64,000 nt of DNA from Labedella endophytica. GTDB taxonomy: Bacteria > Actinomycetota > Actinomycetes > Actinomycetales > Microbacteriaceae. The translations under genes and the position numbers were made by a program. Below the pieces are notes generated by a model that made no database searches, had not been told where the DNA came from, and saw nothing but the letters and a program-made list of their open reading frames with translations. The stretch covers positions 496,001 to 560,000 of the forward strand of contig NZ_RZGZ01000001.1 of assembly GCF_003990045.1 (NCBI RefSeq), written 5' to 3'. Positions 21,201 through 27,007 of this stretch are shown piece by piece (position 1 is the stretch's first letter; each line of letters opens with the position of its first letter).

Positions 21201-21398
21201 GCGGACAACCCGCTCTGCACCTCCAACCCGGTGACAGCCCCGCCGCCCCTGGCGGTCACGGGTGGTGAGCTCGGGACGGGTGCGATGGCGCTCATGATCC
21301 TGCTCCTCCTCGGCGGAGTGCTCGCGATCGAGACCAGCCGGCAGCGCCGACTGCTCCTCGAGTCCGTGGGGACGCGCGACGAGCACGGCGTGAGTTGA
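12228..21398 (+). CDS. Giant LAXTG-anchored surface protein of about 20 DUF11-like modules
   Basis: 3056 residues. A long basic N-terminus leads to a hydrophobic signal segment (about residues 51-73) with likely cleavage after AVAA near 80. A lectin-like beta-sandwich region (about 85-325, starting PIVLYTEDFENR) follows, then about 20 Ig-like DUF11/DUF7507-type modules of about 130 residues, each with an N-terminal (D/S)K(S/A/T) strand, LTYTLTFxN, a (L/V)LDDA segment, GxLxxGxTxTVTYxVTV and a terminal N(F/W)L. Fifteen modules form five A-B-C triads (from residue 728). Every linker holds a cysteine pair. The C-terminus has LAVTG at 3008-3012, a hydrophobic helix and an RQRR tail: a class E sortase signal. 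It probably projects from the wall as an adhesin or stalk. ATG 12228 has GAGAGG upstream; ATG 12354 is an alternative. Confidence 0.9.
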   Translation: MGITGKPTHGSTRGRVSAWAGARRGRTDHRQRTGASTPLAGAMLGGERGRATALGLVLLLLAAILTSFTVLAQTSPAVAAPGTPGVPGDPIVLYTEDFENRAANSNTRLVDYTSDTGMSYSGSTFWTTRANCNGFIINRLSPRVAGDCNGPAGTGTNAGGAANYNHLTAVPYALGQLRGAANPSANAAASSYTAGSGTDNEVQFRTDSALTLPTANRFITFSVDAGAMNCFSTHPELRFYLVNDAGQEIPVSDSAIDPCTDPRTSVFNGLRRDGTTVAVSAGTFAADSSVLLQGSSLGIVMRNENGFGNGNDGAYDNIQVLDVTPQLDKSFSPRSVPLGGVSTLTFTVTNTSELAAKPGWSGTDVLESGLVVADPANTSTTCANGAVATSAGSDTIDLSGDLLAGQVSCTFSVDVTSTVPVTGGIPNRFENCASNFPDLVGLNPPACADLEFYGTPELEITKSSDATTDVRPGDTVTYSVTATNIGDDDFTVADPAIVIDDLSGVLDDGTYDGNATSTRGTDPVFDDPRLTWSGALAKGESVTIDYTVTIDGSGDGEVRNVAFGSDDLITPTPECDPPVDGTDPDTGLPCSVEEFDLPRLVIDKAADRTELPASGDQVTYTVTITNPSDVAYTTALPATAEDDLSDVLDDATLDESSIAASSGTATFADPTLTWSGSLAAGASATITYTVTYTGEGDHVLTNTACVPAGDVSSPDLPCDSVEIPGSGLSQWKSASPSSDPLVAGSTVAYTLFFENDGETAAAVDAVDDLTHVTDDADVTVDVSSPDGLTVTRTGDRIAISGSVPAGETHTVTYTVTIKADGERGDDIVANYLIDPDGIVPTDPTCEPTNEQEPDCTTNPVGSVEYSKSVETAATPITDGTELTYTLTVANTGQTVMDVSKTDDLTGVLDDADVTSAPIVAGSSTVTASPVVGGIITLGGTIGVGETATITYVVSVKPQAERGDNSAANFLVAPGEETPEVCEPGSDQCTVTPLPDIEPSKSVNPASGSSVSAGDELEYTLTFVNDGRAAGTVDYVDFLTDVLDDATVTGQPASSDPSVEAVLTGDELAVSGTIDAGATVTVTYRVTVNADGARGDNRLGNFLTDGTPPPPNPECVEGDPLCTVNLVGELHDWKSVEASETPVAAGTELTYTLHFENRGEGDVDVNRIDDLTHVLDDADVTAEPASDTLTVTRDGETISIAGSLEPGESATVTYTVTVKADGARGDDAAVNFLLLPGTPTPEPVCQPTDAEEPDCTTTPIGSYTAAKSVEASTDPIGPGTQLTYTLTFDNQSAAAVSIVETDDLTRVLDDAEMTTPPVSSDPALTVSPVMDGVTRITGTLAAGQTVTVTYVVTVNEESARGDNSADNFLVPGTPPPGEEYECEPGDPRCTETPLPSIEPSKSVDPAPGTPVKAGEVLTYTLSFENVGQAAGDVSYTDFLADVLDDAALTGQPVSSDPGVSVIVDGETIAVSGTIEAGATVTVTYQVTVKPDGERGDNRATNFVTDGTPPTPTEECEDGDPLCTTTLIGELHDWKTVEASETPVAAGTELTYTLHVENRGAGSIDVNRADFLTHVLDDADVTAEPTSDTLTVARDGETISITGSLGAGESATVVYTVTVKADGERGDSIAANFLIPVEPGEEIPPPPTDPVCQPTDTEEPDCTTTPIGQLTTGKSVEASSDPIVPGTTLTYTLTFDNQSAAAVTVDHDDDLSSVLDDADVTSIPESSDPVLTVSPIIDGSLSITGELAPGQTVTVTYVVTVKEEADRGDDVATNFLVKDGETPPEECVEGDPNCTSTPLPNVDAAKSVDPASGSSVRAGDVLTYTLTFTNDGNATGAVDYTDYLADIIDDATITGAPASSDAAVSAVVDGETITVAGSLAAGATVTVTYEVTVGADGERGDNHLGNFLVPREEIPPTECVEGSTLCTENPIGELHDWKTVEASETPVAAGTELTYTLHFENRGEGHVDVNRIDFLTHVLDDADVTAEPSSDTLTVTRDGETITITGSLEPGESSTVVYTVTVKADGERGDDTAANFLIPFEPGEEIPPPPTDPTCEPTDAQEPDCTTTSIGSYTAVKTVTPDETPVGVGTVLAYTLTFTNASEADAEVDETDTLTGVFDDATLVDGPTSSADSLVVSAITDGAFTIVGTLAPGETVTVVYTVSVNPESNRGDNLAANTLLPTDGDEECTQERCTETPLPTIVPSKSVSPTDGSTVTAGDVVTYTLTFENTSEVDGSIEFTDDLSGVLDDGTVTSQPTSSSPTGSATLDGDIITVVGSVPAGTTVTVVYEVTVLPDGQRGDDIMGNVLVPEGTVPEDECEEGDPLCTVTYVGELHDWKSVEASETPVAAGTELTYTLHVENRGEGTVDVNRIDFLTHVLDDADVTAEPVSDTLTVTRDGETITITGSLGAGESATVVYTVTVKADDERGDDTAANFLVPNDDPEVPPTPPTDPVCQPTDAEEPDCTTTPIGRLDTSKAVSASSDPIVAGTLLAYTLTFDNQSEADVEVDKIDDLSGVLDDATVTAEPVSSDAALTATRDGSTISITGTIAAGQTITVTYVVTVNDESERGDNIADNFLVNTGETVTECVEGDPNCTVTPLPNVDSSKSVDPASGSTVLPGDVLTYTLTLTNSGEAVGAVQRTDYLEGVLDDAAWTDGPTVSDPGVTAVLDGTELVLGGTLDPGQTVTVTYTVTVLPNAERGDDTLRNFLMEEPPGTDPECEEGECTENYVPRIVDSKSADPISGTPIAAGQEVTYTLTFRNDGTATGEVAKEDVLTDVLDDADLTAAPSSSSDALTVSDLTDGRILITGSLEPGESATVTYSVTVRPFSGQGDHVLGNWLVLPGETPPADCTVDMSTARATAASDPDCTVHPIGEIAATKSGDPRTGTAVTQGQVLRYSLTFTNTGTGTATVDYTDHLGDVFDDATLTSGPSSDVESVELELSGDTLTVGGSLAAGTTAIVTYSVTVMAYDRQGNHMLDNFLGLSGSDPEESCIADNPLCTSNPVTAPPPLAVTGGELGTGAMALMILLLLGGVLAIETSRQRRLLLESVGTRDEHGVS
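14409..20414 (+). repeat. Five tandem ~1.2-kb A-B-C coding triads
   Basis: Triads begin at 14409, 15612, 16812, 18021 and 19218 and measure 1203, 1200, 1209, 1197 and 1197 bp, all multiples of three. A modules start LSQWK or LHDWK, B modules end in a linker of six residues between cysteines, C modules start I(E/V)PSK or V(D)xxK. Triads 2-5 share long near-identical DNA in the A module; the first triad is more diverged. Confidence 0.9.
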
Positions 21399-21405
21399 CA
21401 CCACA

Positions 21406-21442
21406 CCGACCGGGACGGGGCGCCACGCTCCGTCCCGGTCGG
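21406..21442 (+). terminator. Intrinsic terminator after the giant surface-protein gene
   Basis: 13-bp perfect stem (21406-21418 with 21430-21442), 11-nt loop, followed by TTCT. Confidence 0.8.
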
Positions 21443-21491
21443 TTCTCGACTCGGCGGACGACGAGATCCGCCTCGGAAGATGGAGCAGGAC

Positions 21492-21686
21492 ATGGCGACG
21501 ACGCATCAGGTCCACGGACCCACGGTCCACCGATCGACCTTCGTGCCGCCCCGGCGGGAGGCGCGAGCGGAACGGTCGCTGAGAGAGGCGCATCGACGGA
21601 GACGTCGCGCGGTCCTGATCGTCGCCGTCAGCGGGGTGGCGGCGCTCGTCACCGCGTCCGGGTCGACCATTCTGCTCACGCGCTGA
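21492..21686 (+). CDS. Small basic single-pass membrane protein, unknown function
   Basis: 64 residues. The head is rich in Arg and His (PPRREARAERSLREAHRRRRR) and is followed by one hydrophobic helix (AVLIVAVSGVAALVTASGSTILL). ATG is preceded by GGAGCAGG at good spacing; an earlier in-frame ATG at 21480 is less well placed. It lies behind the terminator of the surface-protein gene, so it needs its own promoter, which I could not identify. No family recognised. Confidence 0.5.
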   Translation: MATTHQVHGPTVHRSTFVPPRREARAERSLREAHRRRRRAVLIVAVSGVAALVTASGSTILLTR

Positions 21687-21922
21687 CCGAGCCTGCTCAC
21701 TCTGATCTGCGAGGGGGACCACCGGGGCGGACCAACTTGGCCCCCTCTGCCCGTTGCCCGCCCTGCTCCCGCGCATGCTTGAACTGGCGTCATCCGAGCG
21801 GTGCCGCCTCCCAGTACTCCTTCTCGTGGTCGAGGTCGCGATCCCGACACCATGAGGAGGATCGGCGTCACCATCGTCCCGGCCGCAAGCCGGGCACCCG
21901 TTTCCCGCGGGCGGTGATGCTC

Positions 21923-21966
21923 GACCGGTCGCCGGAGGATCCCTGAACTCCTCCGGCGTCCCGGTC
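21923..21966. terminator. Long hairpin, possible bidirectional terminator
   Basis: GACCGG/CCGGTC and GCCGGAGGA/TCCTCCGGC stems separated by a 2/3-nt internal loop, with a 9-nt apical loop. Confidence 0.5.
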
Positions 21967-22022
21967 ATCGCTCGGAACCCCTTCGTTCCCACGAGGGAAG
22001 GACCGGGCACGCGCCCGCCGGG

Positions 22023-22042
22023 GCGGGGGCCCAAACCCCCGC
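22023..22042 (-). terminator. Terminator after the KimA-type gene
   Basis: GCGGGGG/CCCCCGC stem around CCCAAA, about 25 nt beyond the stop codon at 22066. Confidence 0.5.
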
Positions 22043-22065
22043 GCCGGTCGGGCGGCCGTCGGCGA

Positions 22066-24099
22066 TCAGGCCGGAGGGGTCCGATCCCGTCGCGTCCGGT
22101 CCTCACCGCGGTACTCTCCCCGCCGCTCGTCGCCCGGCAACGGTCTCGACCGCCGGCCGTAGATCAGCTCCGACGAATCGAGCAGCCACGGCACGAGGGC
22201 GATCGTCACACCGTGTACGAGCATGAGCTGCTGGCTGATGCGCTTCGCGCGGCGGTTGTGCAGGAACGACTCCCACCAATGGCCCACGATGTACTGGGGC
22301 AGGTAGACGGTCACGACCTCGGGTCCGTGCTTCCGGCGGTGGGCCTCGATGTACGCGATCACCGGGTGTGCGTACGCGCGGTACGGCGACTCGACGATCA
22401 CGAGCGGCACGTCGATCTCGAACTCCGCCCACTGCTCGACGAGGCGGTTCGTCGCCTCCTCGTCGACGGACACGTGCAGGGCGGCGACCGATGCGTGTCG
22501 CGCGGCGAGGGCGTAGTCGATGGCTTTCAGCACGGGTTTCTGCAGCGTGCCCACGAGGACGATGGCGTGGTCGCCCTCGGCACCGAAGCGCGGGCGATCC
22601 TCGACGCGGATCTCGTGCTCGACGTCGCGGTAGTAGCGGTTGACGCCGATCATGAGGGTGAACAGGATCGGCATGAGCACGAAGACGAGCCAGGCGCCGT
22701 GGGTGAACTTCGTGATCGTGACCACGATGAGCACACTCCCGGTGAGCGCGGCGCCCGCGGTGTTGATGACGAGGCTCACGCGCACGGAGCTCCGGTTCGG
22801 TGTGCCCTCCCGGAGGAGCCGTCGCCAGTGCCTGACCATGCCGAGCTGGCCCAGGGTGAAGGACACGAAGACCCCGATGATGTAGAGCTGGATGAGCTGT
22901 GTGAGGCTCGCCTGGTAGATCACGAGGATGACGCTCGCGGCGAGGCCGAGCACGATCATGCCGTTGGAGTAGACGAGTCGGTCGCCGCGCGTGTTGAGGG
23001 CCTTCGGTGCGTACCCGTCGCGCGCGAGCACCGAGCCGAGCAGGGGGAAACCGTTGAACGCCGTGTTGGCGGCGAGGAGGAGGACGCACGCGGTGGCGGC
23101 CTGGATGACGAAGAACGGGATGCTCCCCATCCCGAAGGTGGCGGCGGCGACCTGGGCCATGAGGCTCGGCTGCGGTGACGTCTCGCAGTTCGCGAAGCCC
23201 ACGAGGTCGCACGCGTCCTCTGCGTAGTGCACGCCCGCGATGAGGGCGAGGGCCGTCAGGCCCACGAAGAGCGCGATGGCCGTGCCGCCCATGATGACGA
23301 GCGTCTTCTGCGCGTTCTGCACCTTCGGCTGGCGGAACGCCGGCACGCCGTTGGCGACGGCCTCGACGCCGGTCAGGGCGCTGCATCCGCTCGAGAACGC
23401 ACGGAGCAGCAGCAGGATGAAGGCGGCCCGGCTGAGGTCGTCGCCTTCCACGGTGAACGCGGCGCTCGAGGCGACGGGGGCGTCCCCGAGGAGCGCGCGC
23501 ACGAGACCCGCCACGATCATGACGGCGACGCTCCCGATGAAGAGGTAGGTCGGGAGCGCGAAGGCGCGAGACGACTCCCGCACACCCCGCAGGTTCACCG
23601 CCATGAGCAGCAGGACGAAGACCACCGCGAGCTCGATCCGGAGCGGATTGAGCGCGGGGATCGCCGAGATGATGTTGTCGACGCCCGAGGCGACCGACAC
23701 GGCCACCGTGAGGACGTAGTCCACGAGCAGGGCCGACGCGACGACGACTCCAGCCTTCTCGCCCAGATTCTTGTGCGCGACTTCGTAGTCGCCGCCGCCC
23801 GACGGGTACGCCTTGATGAGCTGGCGATAGCTCAGCACCACCACGACGAGCAGGACGACGACGGCCGCCGCGATCCACGGCGCGAAGCTCAAGAACGCGA
23901 GCCCGCCGAGCATCAGGATCATGAGGAGTTCTTGCGGCGCGTACGCCACGGAGGAGAGCGCATCGGAAGCGAAGATCGGCAGCGCGAGTTTTTTCGGCAG
24001 CAGCTGACCGTCGAGCTTCTCCGAGGGGAGGGGGTCGCCGATGATCCAGCGTTTGGGGGAGCGGGCGTCGGCGTCGGGAGCGCGACCTTCTGTTGTCAC
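22066..24099 (-). CDS. kimA: KimA-family potassium importer (APC superfamily)
   Basis: 677 residues. The N-terminal SSVAYAPQE, LSYRQLIKAYPSGGGDY, AHKNLGEKAG and VDYVLTVAVSVASGVDN segments, the central RAFSSGCSALTGVEA(V/I)(A/S)N block and AANTAFNGFPLLG ... RGDRLVYSNG closely follow Bacillus KimA (formerly YdaO), a high-affinity proton-coupled K+ symporter. About twelve helices are followed by a ~190-residue cytosolic domain (LVGTLQKPVLKAIDYALAAR, UspA-like) that dimerises in KimA. In Firmicutes its activity and synthesis respond to c-di-AMP; no ydaO riboswitch is visible here. GTG start follows TAGAGT by 8 nt. Divergent from a LuxR-type regulator. Confidence 0.85.
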   Translation of the reverse strand: MTTEGRAPDADARSPKRWIIGDPLPSEKLDGQLLPKKLALPIFASDALSSVAYAPQELLMILMLGGLAFLSFAPWIAAAVVVLLVVVVLSYRQLIKAYPSGGGDYEVAHKNLGEKAGVVVASALLVDYVLTVAVSVASGVDNIISAIPALNPLRIELAVVFVLLLMAVNLRGVRESSRAFALPTYLFIGSVAVMIVAGLVRALLGDAPVASSAAFTVEGDDLSRAAFILLLLRAFSSGCSALTGVEAVANGVPAFRQPKVQNAQKTLVIMGGTAIALFVGLTALALIAGVHYAEDACDLVGFANCETSPQPSLMAQVAAATFGMGSIPFFVIQAATACVLLLAANTAFNGFPLLGSVLARDGYAPKALNTRGDRLVYSNGMIVLGLAASVILVIYQASLTQLIQLYIIGVFVSFTLGQLGMVRHWRRLLREGTPNRSSVRVSLVINTAGAALTGSVLIVVTITKFTHGAWLVFVLMPILFTLMIGVNRYYRDVEHEIRVEDRPRFGAEGDHAIVLVGTLQKPVLKAIDYALAARHASVAALHVSVDEEATNRLVEQWAEFEIDVPLVIVESPYRAYAHPVIAYIEAHRRKHGPEVVTVYLPQYIVGHWWESFLHNRRAKRISQQLMLVHGVTIALVPWLLDSSELIYGRRSRPLPGDERRGEYRGEDRTRRDRTPPA

Positions 24100-24107
24100 G
24101 AGCGGCG

Positions 24108-24113
24108 ACTCTA
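24108..24113 (-). promoter_or_regulatory. -10 element for the kimA-like gene
   Basis: Minus-strand TAGAGT 8 nt before the GTG start; no Shine-Dalgarno sequence. Confidence 0.4.
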
Positions 24114-24270
24114 CTCCGCGCACGGTCCCCGGGCCAGCCCGTTCCGATGAATCGCCGGGGGAGGAACGAGGATCGTCGCCGCATGGCCGGATCGTCCCCC
24201 ATGTGGGCCCGTCGGACGTCCGCGGGAATGGCGGGAAAAGAAAAGTGGAAGCGGCGGGACGCGGCTCCAC

Positions 24271-24276
24271 TAGAGT
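24271..24276 (+). promoter_or_regulatory. -10 element for the LAL regulator transcript
   Basis: TAGAGT on the plus strand, about 44 nt before the possible leader ATG and 160 nt before the regulator start. Confidence 0.35.
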
Positions 24277-24319
24277 GACCCTGAACCGCTCATCCCAGCC
24301 CCCGATGAGGATGATCCCC

Positions 24320-24439
24320 ATGTCGTCGTCCCTGCGACCGCCGTGCCGCGATCGGCAGACGCCCCCGTCGTCGCAACGCCCCGCTGGCCTGCGACGTGTG
24401 CTCGGTCCCCGCGACCGAGAGACGCCGCGACACCGATGA
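24320..24439 (+). CDS. Possible 39-residue Arg-rich leader peptide
   Basis: An ATG with GAGG 9 nt upstream opens a short frame ending in a TGA that overlaps the regulator start as ATGA. The peptide (MSSSLRPPCRDRQ...ETPRHR) is rich in Arg and Pro and resembles nothing known. The coupling is suggestive but composition alone cannot confirm translation. Confidence 0.3.
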   Translation: MSSSLRPPCRDRQTPPSSQRPAGLRRVLGPRDRETPRHR

Positions 24440-26982
24440 TCTACGGTGCCCCTCGCCCGGGCGAGCGGGAGATCGCGCGGCCGCGGCTCGAGGGCCTTCT
24501 CTCCTCGGGCCATGTCGTGATCGTCCGTGCCGGGCGCGGCGCGGGAAAGACGACGAGCGTGGCGTCGTGGGCTCGCAACACGTCTGAACACGGGGCGTGG
24601 ATCACGGTCGACGCCGACATTGCCGCACGAGCGGCCTTCTGGACACGGACCCTCGGTTTCCTCTCCGACGCCTGCCCGATCTCGCATGTGACCGGAGTGG
24701 CCGAGTTCACGGTGGCGCCCGACGTCCGCCGGTCACTGGCGGCATGGGCGCTCGGCGTCCAGGAAGATCTCACGGTCGTCGTCGACGACGTCGACCACGC
24801 CGACCCGCTCGTGTTCGCGGACCTGATGTGGTTCGCGACCCTGTCGCAACGGCTCCGCGTCGTCGTCACCACCCGGCCGGACGCGGTCGCATTCGACTCG
24901 ATGCCACGGGGCGCGGTCCTGCTCGGGAACGAGGAGTTGTCGCTCTCCGCGCAGGAGGCCTCTTCTCTCATGCGTTCGCACGGTATCGATGTCGGTCCAG
25001 GCGATGACGTCGCCGCGGCGCTCGTGCGACTGACCGTGGGCGCGCCGTCCGCGATCTCCGCCGTCGCCCGCGGCGGGGCGAATACGACGCTCCGACAGGC
25101 GGATGTCGAGCCCTCTCCCGCTCGCTGGATCCTGGACGTGATCCTCCGTGACGCCCTGGCCGGTCGCCCCCTGCTCGACGGTGGCGGCGATGCCGAGCTC
25201 ATCGCCGTCGCCGCTCTCTTCGACGGGATCTCCGTCGCCGAGTTGAGTCGGATCGTCGAAGAGTCCGACGAGACCGTCCGGGATGCCCTGCACCGTGCCG
25301 CGAATATCGGCTACGGCTCGTGGACGACCGAGATCGACGGACGATTCCGCGTCCTGCCGGCGGTGAGGGCAGACCGAACCGGTTCGGTGGCCACCGTCGA
25401 TCCGGTCCTCATCGCGCGCGCCGCGGCCCTCCACGCCCGACGGGGTGAATCGTTCGAGGCCGTCACCCTCGCCATCGCGAATGGGGATTTCACGGCGGCG
25501 ACGGAGTACGGCATGGACTCCTTCGTCTCGCTCCTGCGCGATCACTCGGAGCCCCTGCTCGCACAGCTCTCGGCCGTCCCGCTCTCCGCGCTGTCCGCGC
25601 ACCCCCTTCTTGTCCTCTTCCTGGCGATGCTGCATGCTCGAGCGCCTCGGGGACGCCGCGCGATGCTGGCGCACTACGCGCGGGCCGAGTTCCTCTCCCG
25701 GGCCGGCTCCCGCAATGCGCGGGCCACCGATCGAGCGGTCATCCTCATCGTTCGATCGGCCATGCTCCGGCTCACCGGCCGGGGCGAGGCTGCGCGCAAC
25801 GTCGCACGTCAGTCGCTCGACGCGCTCGACGCTGCGTCTCCGGTCGAGGCGGAGGGGCTCGGTGCCCTCCGCGGCGCTCTCCTCGGCCAGGCCACGCTCG
25901 CGTTCTTCGCCGCCGGCGACATGGCCGAGGCGCGGGACCTGTCCGCTCGTAAGGCGACACTCGACGGAGCTGGCCCGCAGATGCGTCATTCGGCCTGGAC
26001 GCGGTCCGCCTTCATCGAGGGTGTGTGGGGCGACATCGACGGCGCGCGCGAGCGTCTCGAGGCGACGGCGGGACTGGAGGGGTGGCCCGAGAAGTTCTTC
26101 GTCGTCCCGGCCGTCGTCACGCGAGCGATGCTGGCCGTCGAGGAGGGCGACTTCGACTCGGCAGAGACCGGCCTCAGGGACCTCGGATCCCGGCTCCAGG
26201 AGGTCGAGTACTGGCCTGCGGGTGTCGTCCTGCAGGCGTTCGTCCGCATCGCCGCCGGCCGGTCTGACCGCGCGCTCGATCTCCTCGACGCGGCCGAGGG
26301 GAACCCGGGGGCCATACCCGTCTCGCGCCCCGCGCGCCGTATCCTTCTCGAGGCTCGAGCGTTCACCCACGTCTCGGCCGGCCGGATCGGGGATGCCCGC
26401 CTGGTCATGCGGCGCTTGTCGTCGGCGGAGCGGAAGGGCTCGATCGTCGACGTCATCATCCGCCTCGTCGACGACGAGCCCATCGAGGCTATCGCCGCTG
26501 CTTCGGCGGGGCTCGAGATGCCGCGCTCCGAGCGGGCTGAGACGATGCTCAGAATCCTGAGGGCCACGGCCGCTCTGCGGCTCGGCTACCGCCCGGCCGC
26601 CGAGCGTGACTTTCGTCGCGCCCTCGAACGATTGCGCACCGTCGGCCTCGGGTCGGCCTGGGCGGTCGTCCCCGCTCGGGACCGTGATGCGGTCGATGCC
26701 GTCGTACGCGAGGTCGGCGACGCCGAGATCGTCGACCGACTCTCTGTGTTCCCGTCTCTCATCCCCGATCTTCCGCGGTACGCCGCACTGACGCGGCGCG
26801 AGCGGCTCGTCATCGCCGGCGTCGTCGACGGACTCACGAATGCCGAGATCTCGGTGCGCCTCGGCGTGTCTCCGAACACGGTGAAGAAGCAGCGGGCATC
26901 CGCCTACGGCAAGCTGGGTGCGTCGACGCGCGAGGAGGCGATCGAGGCTGCTCTGGCCCGGGGTCTACTCGACGGGGAGTAG
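24436..26982 (+). CDS. LuxR-family large ATP-binding regulator (LAL/MalT-like)
   Basis: 848 residues with the STAND-ATPase plan of MalT-type regulators: a P-loop VRAGRGAGKTT near residues 31-41, a Walker B LTVVVDDVDHAD near 111-122, a TTRPDAVAF sensor segment, a winged-helix section, a long alpha-helical TPR-like middle, and a C-terminal LuxR HTH (LTRRERLVIAGVVDGLTNAEISVRLGVSPNTVKKQ..., split across about residues 785-835). Such proteins activate transcription when ATP and an inducer bind. Inducer unknown. The divergent K+ importer is a candidate target by position only. The start overlaps the end of a possible leader peptide; an in-frame GTG at 24343 is an alternative. Confidence 0.85.
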   Translation: MIYGAPRPGEREIARPRLEGLLSSGHVVIVRAGRGAGKTTSVASWARNTSEHGAWITVDADIAARAAFWTRTLGFLSDACPISHVTGVAEFTVAPDVRRSLAAWALGVQEDLTVVVDDVDHADPLVFADLMWFATLSQRLRVVVTTRPDAVAFDSMPRGAVLLGNEELSLSAQEASSLMRSHGIDVGPGDDVAAALVRLTVGAPSAISAVARGGANTTLRQADVEPSPARWILDVILRDALAGRPLLDGGGDAELIAVAALFDGISVAELSRIVEESDETVRDALHRAANIGYGSWTTEIDGRFRVLPAVRADRTGSVATVDPVLIARAAALHARRGESFEAVTLAIANGDFTAATEYGMDSFVSLLRDHSEPLLAQLSAVPLSALSAHPLLVLFLAMLHARAPRGRRAMLAHYARAEFLSRAGSRNARATDRAVILIVRSAMLRLTGRGEAARNVARQSLDALDAASPVEAEGLGALRGALLGQATLAFFAAGDMAEARDLSARKATLDGAGPQMRHSAWTRSAFIEGVWGDIDGARERLEATAGLEGWPEKFFVVPAVVTRAMLAVEEGDFDSAETGLRDLGSRLQEVEYWPAGVVLQAFVRIAAGRSDRALDLLDAAEGNPGAIPVSRPARRILLEARAFTHVSAGRIGDARLVMRRLSSAERKGSIVDVIIRLVDDEPIEAIAAASAGLEMPRSERAETMLRILRATAALRLGYRPAAERDFRRALERLRTVGLGSAWAVVPARDRDAVDAVVREVGDAEIVDRLSVFPSLIPDLPRYAALTRRERLVIAGVVDGLTNAEISVRLGVSPNTVKKQRASAYGKLGASTREEAIEAALARGLLDGE

Positions 26983-27007
26983 GGCGACGGCGGACCCTCC
27001 CAGCGCC

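Larger units (their letters stand above)
21687..22065. other. Intergenic region with two hairpins
   Basis: About 380 bp with no gene. It contains a long stem at 21923-21966 and a second at 22023-22042, both suited to terminate the flanking convergent genes. Confidence 0.6.
24100..24435. other. Divergent control region between kimA-like and LAL regulator genes
   Basis: 336 bp holding two TAGAGT -10 boxes (24108-24113 minus, 24271-24276 plus) and a possible 39-codon leader gene. No recognisable c-di-AMP riboswitch. Confidence 0.5.

Noticed and set aside
21687-22065. Short frames in the 21.7-22.1 kb gap
   Set aside because: None has a ribosome-binding site or domain; the sequence is dominated by two hairpins.
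24100-24435. c-di-AMP (ydaO) riboswitch upstream of the kimA-like gene
   Set aside because: The expected conserved elements were not recognised on the minus strand and a -10 box sits 8 nt before the start codon.
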